Shown: piece after piece, positions 54,261-61,441 of the stretch
Position numbering within the stretch: position 1 is the stretch's first letter
Layout: every line of letters begins with the position of its first letter
DNA from: Sulfuricaulis limicola
Lineage (GTDB): Bacteria; Pseudomonadota; Gammaproteobacteria; Acidiferrobacterales; Sulfurifustaceae
Assembly: GCF_002355735.1 (NCBI RefSeq)
Contig: NZ_AP014879.1
Span: forward strand, 806,001 to 870,000
Reading direction: 5' to 3'
DNA length: 64,000 bases
Made by a program: the position numbers and the translations under genes
The notes under the pieces: model-generated
Told to the model about the DNA's origin: nothing
The model's input: only the letters and a program-made list of their open reading frames with translations
Database searches by the model: none

Positions 54261-54394
54261 TTTTACCTAAGATAAGGTAGTGAGGTAATTGAAACGGCAG
54301 GGATCGGGCCGGGCCAGTAACGCGAAGCCGTCACCGGCAGTTTGCGGATTTTTTGCTTCTGGCCGGTACCCGGTGAATTCTGTCTTGGGTAAAA

Positions 54395-55591
54395 ATGGAA
54401 ATGGCAACGATTAAATCATTTCCCGGATTGATCGGGTTCTATGTGCTGACCTCCGACGGCGAGCTGGGTGTTTATGACCAGCACGGAAAATTTGTCGTGG
54501 ACGCCAAACTTACCAGGGCGTTTGCCGATTACAACCGTCGTTTCCTGATGAGCTACCTGCAGAACCCGGAGAAGGGAAATTTTCGCCTGGCCATCATTCA
54601 CCGGACACAGGAGAAACGACCGTGGGGTTCCGAGACCCTGCTGCTTGAGAAAAATATCGTACGTCGCCTGTATCCGATGACCGGAACCACGGAACTGGAT
54701 CTGACCGTCTTCCAGAAGAAGAACCGGGAAAAAAGCATTTATCGCGGCATGGAGATTTTTCTGGAGTACAAGGATACCTCGACTCCCGATGTCCCGGTAT
54801 ATTGCCCCGTGCTTTATGACCGAGGCAGGACACTGGACGATTATGCGGCGAACCTTGATCGTCCGGTAACGCCGGCCGACCGGGAAACGCCGGTGGTGGA
54901 AATTCTCAATTTGCTGGCCGGCATCCCCATGGGCAAGCGCTATACCCCGGAGATCGGTGTTCTCAAGGAAAAGATCTATCAGGGCATCGTCAAGAAGGGC
55001 ATGCGCAAGTCCGCGGAATTCACCCTGATCGAGGATATCCGCCGCAACGCCGTTGCCGCGACGGAAAAGGCTGTTGACGATCCCTACGCCGATGTCGACA
55101 AGCGTGCGGAGCGGCAGGTGACGCTGAATTCGAAGGCCGGTGATGCGGACGCGTCGCATAACGCCAATGACAACGTGCTCCCCAGGAATATCGGTTCCGC
55201 GCTGATGGGCCGACCCGAGCCGGCGGAGCCCGGGACGCTTAAGATATTTACCCGGTTCCGCGACATGGACCACGCGAGGCTCGAGGCGCTCGCCGGAAAA
55301 TGCATGGTATACAGGGTCCCGCCCGGAACCCCGTTGCTGGAACGGGGAACGAACGACAGCTGGAATCTCTATCTCATCGAGGGGACGGTGGAGCTGGTGG
55401 CGGCCGACGGCATGCCTAAAACCATCGAGGGCGGCACACCCACGGCTAGCAACCCGATATCCTGCCTGAAGCCGCGCATGTATACCGTCTCCACGCTGAC
55501 ACGCGCGGCATTCCTGTGGATCGACGACAAGCTGATCGACGAGGTCATCAAGTCCACCGTCGAATCCAGACGGCTGGGCGGCGCGGTATGA
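54395..55591 (+). CDS. Protein with C-terminal cNMP-binding-like domain
   Basis: 398 residues. The N-terminal 270 residues match nothing I recognise. The C-terminal region (about 285-390) looks like a cyclic-nucleotide-binding beta-roll (IFTRFRDMDHARLEALAGKCMVYRVPPGTPLLERG-type start and YLIEGTVELV), but the PBC phosphate-binding cassette is degenerate (no clear GE...RAA), so it may not bind a nucleotide. There is no HTH. A sigma-54-type promoter lies 135 bp upstream. The start codon gives MEMATIKSFPG; an SD is not obvious. Confidence 0.75.
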   Translation: MEMATIKSFPGLIGFYVLTSDGELGVYDQHGKFVVDAKLTRAFADYNRRFLMSYLQNPEKGNFRLAIIHRTQEKRPWGSETLLLEKNIVRRLYPMTGTTELDLTVFQKKNREKSIYRGMEIFLEYKDTSTPDVPVYCPVLYDRGRTLDDYAANLDRPVTPADRETPVVEILNLLAGIPMGKRYTPEIGVLKEKIYQGIVKKGMRKSAEFTLIEDIRRNAVAATEKAVDDPYADVDKRAERQVTLNSKAGDADASHNANDNVLPRNIGSALMGRPEPAEPGTLKIFTRFRDMDHARLEALAGKCMVYRVPPGTPLLERGTNDSWNLYLIEGTVELVAADGMPKTIEGGTPTASNPISCLKPRMYTVSTLTRAAFLWIDDKLIDEVIKSTVESRRLGGAV

Positions 55592-55620
55592 CGCTGGCTT
55601 GCGCCGCCGTCCTGATTTGA

Positions 55621-56154
55621 TTATTCGAACAGTCCCCCGACCGGGTTACGCATGCGCTCGAGCACCATGGCGCGCACCATGGCGCGGCGTTTCTCCCGCT
55701 CGGCGGCCTTCTTGATCCGGTCCTGTTCCAGTCGGTCCTGATCCGCCCGGGCGACCGTCGCTGGTGTGGAGGGTACGGCGCTTTTGGCGGTGTTTCCTGT
55801 ATTGACGGGGGGTGTCGCTGGTACCGGGGATCCCAGCTTCTCGGCTTCCTGTTCCTGCTTTATCTCGCTGATGATCTCCTGGCGGTGTGCGAGTTTGCGT
55901 TTGGCCATGGCGTCGCCCTGTTCCGCGGCCTTGGCGTACCACTTGAATGCCTCGTCGACATCCTGCCTGGTGCCCAATCCCTGTTCATGCATTTCACCAA
56001 GATAATATTGCGCCCGCGACTCGCCTTTCTCGGCCATCGCCAGTTGCACCTTGAACAGGCGCTCGTCAGCGTCGTCCAGGCCGGCGCTGTTTGCCGGCAC
56101 GGCCGGCAGCAACACTAAAACAAACAGAATAAGACATGTGGATCTGGCTGACAT
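55621..56154 (-). CDS. Sel1-repeat protein, exported
   Basis: 177 residues from ATG 56154: signal peptide (about 1-24, ending NSA), one to two Sel1-like repeats (about 38-90; GESRAQYYLGEMHEQGLGT and DVDEAFKWYAKAAEQGDAMAKRKL) and a charged, coiled-coil-like C-terminal part rich in Arg/Glu. Sel1 repeats mediate protein contacts in the periplasm. The frame is open 26 codons further upstream without support. It is convergent with the cNMP-like gene. Confidence 0.75.
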   Translation of the reverse strand: MSARSTCLILFVLVLLPAVPANSAGLDDADERLFKVQLAMAEKGESRAQYYLGEMHEQGLGTRQDVDEAFKWYAKAAEQGDAMAKRKLAHRQEIISEIKQEQEAEKLGSPVPATPPVNTGNTAKSAVPSTPATVARADQDRLEQDRIKKAAEREKRRAMVRAMVLERMRNPVGGLFE

Positions 56155-56332
56155 GGAACCCCCCCCCGAAAATGACCCCTTGTTGCCGTCTATCCCCTGT
56201 ATATAGACGATGGTGGTCCCGGGATATGCCATGTGACCGACGAACGGCCAATTCCACCCGTCGAGGCAAAATTTTATACAGATTTTTTCCGGGTATTCGC
56301 CGCCATGATCCCCCGTTGGTCATTGCCCCAAT

Positions 56333-57196
56333 TCAGTGCAGCGTCTGGTCCAGCAGGGTCCGATAGTGGCGGACACGTTCGTCATCCTCGCCCAGCAGAC
56401 TGAAAATGGCGAGCAGGCCGTCGCGTCCCGCCTGATCGCGATAGGCAGGGTCGCGGCGGGCGATCTCCAGCAACTGTTGCATCGCGGTTTCGTAATCGTC
56501 TTGGGCCATTTTGATGGCGCCAAGCTGATAGCGCGCCTCGAGATCATCAGGATTGTCGGCAATGGCGCGTTCCAGTGTTGCGACGGGTGGAGCTTCGCCT
56601 GCCGTTCGGAGAAATCCGGCATGCACCGACAGATTGCGGATTTCCGGATGTTGTCGAACCTCCCGCGGCAGGGATTTCATGAGATCATCGGCCCGGGAGT
56701 AGCGCTTTTGCAGTATCAGCAGCTTCACCAGATCGATGGCGAAGCGCGGGTCGTCCGGCGCGGCCAGCGCCGCTTCCGCCGCCCGGGTTACTGCCTGATC
56801 CAGATCGCCGCGCTGCCAGGCCTGGAGCGCAGCGGTGTATTTGCCGTTGGCTTCGCGATCGATGTGTTTCGATATGAATCCCCGCAACACCGCTTCCGAC
56901 TCGGCGCCATGCAGCGTATCCACCACGTTACCGTGCCGGAACAGCTTGACCGTGGGAAGGCTGTTGACCCCGTGCTCGCGCGCCAGGCGACCGAACTCGT
57001 CGGTGTTGAGCATCACCAGCAGGAAGCGCCCGCCGAACTCGGTGGCGAGACGCACGAGCCGCGGCATCAGCATCAGGCAGGGCCCGGCGCGCGGCGACCA
57101 GTAGTTCACCAATACCGGCCCTTTGCCGGAATTTTCCAGCACCAGTACGCGAAAATTCTCGGCTGTGGCGTCGAAGACGTAGGGGGAGTTGGCCAT
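56333..57196 (-). CDS. cnoX: CnoX/YbbN-type thioredoxin-TPR co-chaperone
   Basis: 287 residues: a thioredoxin domain (1-110) followed by TPR-like helical repeats (about 120-280), the architecture of CnoX/YbbN. The active site reads W33-S-P-R-A37-G-P-C40, so the first cysteine of CXXC is alanine, leaving one. Such proteins act as holdases that hand clients to GroEL or DnaK rather than as disulfide reductases. Stand-alone gene divergent from the small gene at 57296; no clear SD within the 100-bp gap. Confidence 0.85.
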   Translation of the reverse strand: MANSPYVFDATAENFRVLVLENSGKGPVLVNYWSPRAGPCLMLMPRLVRLATEFGGRFLLVMLNTDEFGRLAREHGVNSLPTVKLFRHGNVVDTLHGAESEAVLRGFISKHIDREANGKYTAALQAWQRGDLDQAVTRAAEAALAAPDDPRFAIDLVKLLILQKRYSRADDLMKSLPREVRQHPEIRNLSVHAGFLRTAGEAPPVATLERAIADNPDDLEARYQLGAIKMAQDDYETAMQQLLEIARRDPAYRDQAGRDGLLAIFSLLGEDDERVRHYRTLLDQTLH

Positions 57197-57295
57197 GGTT
57201 ACGCGATATTACAAAGACCTCCGGGAGGCGCAAGGAAACCATCCGTTCCGGAAAGGTCTATATTGAAAGCAAGCCCCTCGTTGCGGGAGATTATA

Positions 57296-57553
57296 ATGCC
57301 GTATACCTATCCGACGCCGCGTGACATAGGCCTCAAAATTCCACCTTCTTTGCGGGAAGCCCGTTTCAACGCCGGTTTTCAACACGCCCTGAAAGGCGGC
57401 CACCTGACGGAGGTCGAGTACTTCCGGCGCTCGTTCCGGCTCGGATTCCGGGCCGCCAAGCTGTACTTGCGCGAGGTCCGCCGGCACCGCGGGATACTGG
57501 ATTTCCCGATGCGGGCGAAATACCGCCTGCGCGCCCTGTGGCGCGGTGGTTGA
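57296..57553 (+). CDS. Small basic protein of unknown function
   Basis: 85 residues, strongly basic (many Arg/Lys), with GFQHALKGGHLTEVEYFRRSFRLGFRAAKLYLREVRRHRG as its core. The composition suggests nucleic-acid or ribosome association, but no known fold is evident. GGGAG lies 6 nt before ATG 57296. It is divergent from cnoX and precedes the cold-shock gene by 193 bp. The start is supported by the ribosome site; the frame stays open far upstream. Confidence 0.65.
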   Translation: MPYTYPTPRDIGLKIPPSLREARFNAGFQHALKGGHLTEVEYFRRSFRLGFRAAKLYLREVRRHRGILDFPMRAKYRLRALWRGG

Positions 57554-57570
57554 CGCCCGCCGGCCTTATA

Positions 57571-57589
57571 TTGGGGGAAGCCCCCCCAA
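57571..57589. repeat. TTGGGGG/CCCCCAA hairpin
   Basis: TTGGGGG (57571-57577) pairs with CCCCCAA (57583-57589). There is no T-run. It may be the end of the small basic gene's transcript or a REP-like element. Confidence 0.4.
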
Positions 57590-57746
57590 AACCCCGGCAG
57601 CAGGTGGTATTTCCGCAGATGATCGGCTATAGTGTCAGGGCTGCAGTTTGATGTCAGTATTTCGGTGGATCCGCTGTAAAGATCGCTCCCGTAAAATCCT
57701 TTCACGCTCTGCAACACAAAAACTTACTTTTATTTCGAGGTTATTA

Positions 57747-57953
57747 ATGCGTACTGGTACCGTTAAGTGGTTCAACGATTCAAAGGGCTTTGGCTTCATC
57801 AAGCCGCAGGACGGCGGCGAAGATGTGTTTGTACATCACTCCGTCATCCAGGGCAGCGGCTTCAAGTCACTGGCTGAAGGGCAGAGCGTGAGCTTCGAGT
57901 CCCAGAAGGGACCGAAAGGCATGCAGGCGACGAAGGTCGTCGTCGACGCCTAA
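57747..57953 (+). CDS. cspA: Cold-shock protein (CspA family)
   Basis: 68 residues, a single cold-shock domain. RNP1 KGFGFI (13-18) and RNP2 VFVHH (27-31) are intact. It acts as an RNA chaperone, melting mRNA structure. GAGG lies 6 nt before ATG 57747. The upstream gap could carry a long, structured leader as in other csp genes, but I can not define one. A strong terminator follows. Confidence 0.95.
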   Translation: MRTGTVKWFNDSKGFGFIKPQDGGEDVFVHHSVIQGSGFKSLAEGQSVSFESQKGPKGMQATKVVVDA

Positions 57954-57975
57954 GACCGGCACAAGTGTCTGTCTG

Positions 57976-58005
57976 GAAACCCCGCTACGGCGGGGTTTCT
58001 TTTTT
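57976..58005 (+). terminator. Intrinsic terminator after cspA
   Basis: GAAACCCCGC (57976-57985) and GCGGGGTTTC (57990-57999) form a perfect 10-bp stem with a TACG loop, followed by TTTTTT. It is the best terminator in the window. Confidence 0.95.
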
Positions 58006-58034
58006 GATTGAATCCAGTCCATGAAATAAATTAT

Positions 58035-58136
58035 CCGCAGATTAACGCAGATATATTTCAGGATGAACGCAGATAAAACAATAATTCACCTGAATCATCT
58101 GCGTTTATCTTCCTTACCATCCGCGTTCATCTGCGG
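58035..58136. repeat. CCGCAGAT/AACGCAGAT inverted repeat
   Basis: The outer arms start CCGCAGATTAACGCAGAT (58035-58052) and, on the other strand, CCGCAGATGAACGCGGAT (58136 leftwards), differing at two of 18 positions. An inner pair AACGCAGAT (58066-58074) and ATCTGCGTT (58097-58105) is perfect. It shares the AACGCAGAT unit with the ilvH-ilvC hairpin and the ilvC terminator. It lies just upstream of prfC. Confidence 0.7.
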
Positions 58137-58162
58137 TTGCTTTGTTTTTTCTTGTTTCTGAA

Positions 58163-59746
58163 ATGAGCTCTGATTTCCCCTCCGAGATCGCCCGGCGCCG
58201 CACCTTCGCCATCATCTCCCATCCCGACGCCGGCAAGACCACGCTCACCGAAAAGCTGCTGCTGTTCGGCGGCGCGATCCAGCTCGCGGGTTCGGTCAAG
58301 GGACGCAAGGCGGCGCGCCACGCCACGTCCGACTGGATGGAGCTCGAGAAACAGCGCGGCATATCCGTGACCTCCTCGGTGATGCAGTTCCCGTATCAGA
58401 GCCACATCATCAATCTGCTCGACACGCCCGGCCACGAGGATTTTTCCGAAGACACCTATCGCACCCTGACGGCGGTGGATTCGGCGCTGATGGTGATCGA
58501 TGGAGCCAAGGGCGTGGAAGAACGCACCATCAAGCTGATGGAAGTCTGCCGCCTGCGGCACACGCCGATCATGACCTTCATCAACAAGCTCGACCGCGAG
58601 TCGCGCGATCCGGTCGAGCTCATGGACGAAGTCGAAACCGTGCTCAGGATCCGTTGCGCGCCGGTGACCTGGCCCATCGGCAGCGGCAGGCGCTTCAAGG
58701 GCGTGTATCACCTGGCCGGGGACAGCGTGCATTTTTTCAGCCCGCAACACGGCGGCAAGATCCAGCAGGGCGTGGTGATCCGCGGGCTGCACAATCCGGA
58801 GCTGGACCAGATGCTCGGCGAGCAGGCCGCGGAGCTGCGCGCGGAAATCGAACTGGTCAAGGGCGCCAGCCATGCCTTCGATCCGCAGCAATATTTGCGC
58901 GGCGAGCAGACGCCGGTATTTTTCGGTTCGGCCATCAATAACTTCGGGATACGCGAGCTGCTCGACGATTTTGTGCGGCACGCGCCTCCGCCGCTCGCGC
59001 GCACGACCCTCACCCGCACAGTCGCGCCGGACGAGCCGGCCTTGACCGGTTTCGTGTTCAAGATCCAGGCGAACATGGACCCCAAGCATCGCGACCGCAT
59101 CGCCTTTTTGCGCATTACCTCGGGCAAATACACCAAAGGCATGAAAATGCACCAAGTGCGCCTGAACCGTGACGTGCAGATCGCCAACGCCATCACTTTC
59201 ATGGCGCGCGAGCGCGAGCAGGTGGAGGAAGCCTGGGCGGGCGACATCATCGGCCTGCATAACCACGGCACGATCCAGATCGGCGATACCTTCACCGAGG
59301 GTGAGGACATCAAATTCACCGGGATTCCGTACTTTGCGCCCGAGCTTTTCCGGCGCGTGGTGCTGCGCGACCCGCTGCGCATGAAGGCCCTGCAGAAGGG
59401 GCTGGACCAGCTGAGCGAGGAGGGGGCCACGCAGATATTCCGTCCGCTGATCAGCAACGATCTCATCCTCGGGGCGGTGGGCGCACTGCAATTCGACGTG
59501 GTGGCGTATCGGCTGAAGCACGAATACGGCGTGGAATGCACCTACGACAACATCGACGTCGCCACGGCGCGCTGGGTGGACTGCGACGAACCGAAGAAGC
59601 TCGAGGAATTCCGCCGTAACGGCGAGACCCGGCTCGCCCTCGACCGTGCCGGCAACCTGACCTATCTGGCGCCGACCCTGGTCAATCTCCAGCTGACCAT
59701 GGAGCGCTGGCCGCAAATCCGCTTTTTTGCCACGCGTGAGCATTGA
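58163..59746 (+). CDS. prfC: Peptide chain release factor 3
   Basis: 527 residues, a translational GTPase. G1 motif HPDAGKTT (20-27), the DTPGHEDF (G3) and NKLD (G4) motifs are present, followed by domains II and III. RF3 recycles RF1/RF2 from the ribosome after termination. ATG 58163 is preferred to the upstream TTG 58142 because it begins the conserved part. The gene is monocistronic between an inverted repeat and a 79-bp gap to the antitoxin-like gene. Confidence 0.96.
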   Translation: MSSDFPSEIARRRTFAIISHPDAGKTTLTEKLLLFGGAIQLAGSVKGRKAARHATSDWMELEKQRGISVTSSVMQFPYQSHIINLLDTPGHEDFSEDTYRTLTAVDSALMVIDGAKGVEERTIKLMEVCRLRHTPIMTFINKLDRESRDPVELMDEVETVLRIRCAPVTWPIGSGRRFKGVYHLAGDSVHFFSPQHGGKIQQGVVIRGLHNPELDQMLGEQAAELRAEIELVKGASHAFDPQQYLRGEQTPVFFGSAINNFGIRELLDDFVRHAPPPLARTTLTRTVAPDEPALTGFVFKIQANMDPKHRDRIAFLRITSGKYTKGMKMHQVRLNRDVQIANAITFMAREREQVEEAWAGDIIGLHNHGTIQIGDTFTEGEDIKFTGIPYFAPELFRRVVLRDPLRMKALQKGLDQLSEEGATQIFRPLISNDLILGAVGALQFDVVAYRLKHEYGVECTYDNIDVATARWVDCDEPKKLEEFRRNGETRLALDRAGNLTYLAPTLVNLQLTMERWPQIRFFATREH

Positions 59747-59825
59747 AGCGGTATCCTTCGGCCGAAGTCATCATGAATGATGTGCGTTTACAGCCCTCAC
59801 CAGCGCGTTTTACCATGCTGAATTC

Positions 59826-60239
59826 ATGACGCAGAAAATGAACCTGGAAGACCGAATCGCCCTGACCCGTGCCATTGTCGGCCTGCTGGACAGCTGGGGG
59901 CTTGGCGCCGCCGAGCAGATCGCCTTGCTGGCCTTGCCGGAAGGAACGCGCCCCGGTGCGGTGCGTCAATACCGCCAGAGCACGCCATTTCCGGAAAGTG
60001 CGCAGTTGATGGAGCGCATCGAGCACCTCATCGGCATCGCCGACGCCCTGCGTACCTCCTATCCGCATAACGCGCACATGGGCAACATCTGGATGAACCG
60101 GGTCAATCACCGCTTCGACAATCGCACGCCGCTGCGGGCGATGCTGGAGGACGGGCTCGGCGGCATCATCGCGGTGCGCACGCATCTCGACTGTGCCTAC
60201 GACTGGCACATCAGCGGCTCCGGCGCCAAACCGGGCTAG
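59826..60239 (+). CDS. MbcA/ParS/Xre-type antitoxin domain protein
   Basis: 137 residues: a putative HTH-like N-terminal half (about 1-60) and the MbcA/ParS/Xre toxin-binding domain (DUF2384) in the second half (HMGNIWMNRVNHRFDNRTPLRAMLEDGLGGIIAVRTHLD). In type-II modules this protein is paired with an RES-family toxin, but no RES gene is adjacent. It may be an orphan regulator or an antitoxin of a solitary or distant system. It is followed at 19 bp by a gene coding for a Cys-containing protein. Confidence 0.8.
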   Translation: MTQKMNLEDRIALTRAIVGLLDSWGLGAAEQIALLALPEGTRPGAVRQYRQSTPFPESAQLMERIEHLIGIADALRTSYPHNAHMGNIWMNRVNHRFDNRTPLRAMLEDGLGGIIAVRTHLDCAYDWHISGSGAKPG

Positions 60240-60258
60240 GCGCGGACGCGACTGACGC

Positions 60259-60663
60259 ATGGACGAATACAAATGCGCCTTCAGCAATACCCTGATTACC
60301 GGCCAGTTCGGGTGTGAAAAGGCGGAACAGGTGACGCGTCGTGGCGGACCGGATATCGCATGCAAGTCCGACGCGGCACATCAGCGTTGCGAGAAATTGT
60401 TCCAGCAGATGAAGGCTGCGGCCTTGCCGGCATTCGGAGCGGAGGACGACCTGCTCAGCATGCCGCACAGCGTGCTGGTGAAAATCCAGCATGGCGGCTT
60501 GCTGGGCCTGCAGCGCCTCGTGGACGGCGCTGGCGCGGCGGACGTGAAAAACATCCACGCCCTCGTTGACCGCGCGAACGGCAAGTACCGCGACCTCGAC
60601 ACCGTTCCCTGTCCGGAGCTGGTACCGGACATGACATCCTACAAACTCCGGCGCCGGGGTTAG
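60259..60663 (+). CDS. Conserved protein with four spaced cysteines
   Basis: 134 residues with cysteines C6, C19, C35 and C44 in the first third and one further C near the end. The spacing could ligate a Fe-S cluster or a metal. The middle segment AFGAEDDLLSMPHSVLVKIQHGGLLGLQRL looks conserved. There is no signal peptide or membrane part. I recognise no named family. It starts 19 bp after the antitoxin-like gene, suggesting co-transcription; it is convergent with the FKBP gene (10 bp). Confidence 0.7.
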   Translation: MDEYKCAFSNTLITGQFGCEKAEQVTRRGGPDIACKSDAAHQRCEKLFQQMKAAALPAFGAEDDLLSMPHSVLVKIQHGGLLGLQRLVDGAGAADVKNIHALVDRANGKYRDLDTVPCPELVPDMTSYKLRRRG

Positions 60664-60673
60664 GAAACGCCTT

Positions 60674-61393
60674 TTATTTTTCTTCCTTTTTGGATTCCGT
60701 TCCGGCCGCGGCTTCCTTCACGGAAAGCAGTTCGATATCGAAGATCAGTACTTCGTTCGGGCCAATCTCTCCGCCGGCGCCACGCGGGCCATAGGCAAGC
60801 TCGGATGGAATATAAACCTGCCACTTGGCGCCTTCCTTCATCAGCGGCAGCACCTCCTGCCAGCCCTTGATCACGCCACCCACCGGGAAGGTCGCGGGCT
60901 CGTTGCGCTGGTAGGAGCTGTCGAACTCGGTGCCGTTGATGAGCGTGCCGCGATAGTGGGCGACCACGGTATCGGTACTCTTTGGCTGCTTGCCCTTGCC
61001 CTCGGTAATAACCTTGTATTGCAACCCGCTGGGCAGCGTGACCACGCCGTCTTTTTTCTTGTTTGCCTCGAGGAAAGCCTGACCGGCGTCCAGGTTCTTT
61101 TTCGCCGCGGCCGCCTGTTTTTCCATGTCCTTTTTCTGCTGGGCCTGGAACGCCGCCTGCATCTCCTCGGGTTTGAGGCGCGATTTGGCGTTGGTGATCG
61201 CGTCCTGCGCGCCTTGGCTGAAGGCCTTGGAATCGAGGTCGAGGTTCTGGCGCTTCAGGTTCTGTCCGATCTGGTAACCCGCGCTGTAGCTGAACTTCTG
61301 CTTGTCCGTCTTGAGACCGCCCGCCGGTTCCTTGCCCCAGGCATTGAGAGAAAGCGTTAAGACAAGCAGGCCGAATATAAAACCGTTTTTCAT
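60674..61393 (-). CDS. FKBP-type peptidyl-prolyl isomerase (Mip/FkpA-like)
   Basis: 239 residues: signal peptide (about 1-20, ending AWG), an N-terminal dimerisation domain (about 30-110, helical, Lys/Gln-rich) and an FKBP catalytic domain (about 120-225; HYRGTLINGTEFDSSY, GWQEVLPLMKEGAKWQVYIPSELAYG). The arrangement matches FkpA/Mip chaperones in the periplasm. AAGGAG lies 5 nt before the ATG. It follows valS on the same strand by 48 bp. Confidence 0.92.
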   Translation of the reverse strand: MKNGFIFGLLVLTLSLNAWGKEPAGGLKTDKQKFSYSAGYQIGQNLKRQNLDLDSKAFSQGAQDAITNAKSRLKPEEMQAAFQAQQKKDMEKQAAAAKKNLDAGQAFLEANKKKDGVVTLPSGLQYKVITEGKGKQPKSTDTVVAHYRGTLINGTEFDSSYQRNEPATFPVGGVIKGWQEVLPLMKEGAKWQVYIPSELAYGPRGAGGEIGPNEVLIFDIELLSVKEAAAGTESKKEEK

Positions 61394-61441
61394 GACGACT
61401 CCTTGTGGTGAATGTCGGGGACTAACTGACGCGCCGCCGGC

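Larger units (their letters stand above)
53885..54394. other. Regulatory gap between PDC-sensor and cNMP-like genes
   Basis: 510 bp with no gene that I can support, more AT-rich than the neighbours and rich in palindromes: GTCATT/AATGAC (53994-54014), CCAGGT/ACCTGG (54016-54051), GTCAG-CA-CTGAC (54034-54045) and ATGCCC/GGGCAT (54097-54113). A sigma-54-type promoter is at 54246. Confidence 0.6.
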
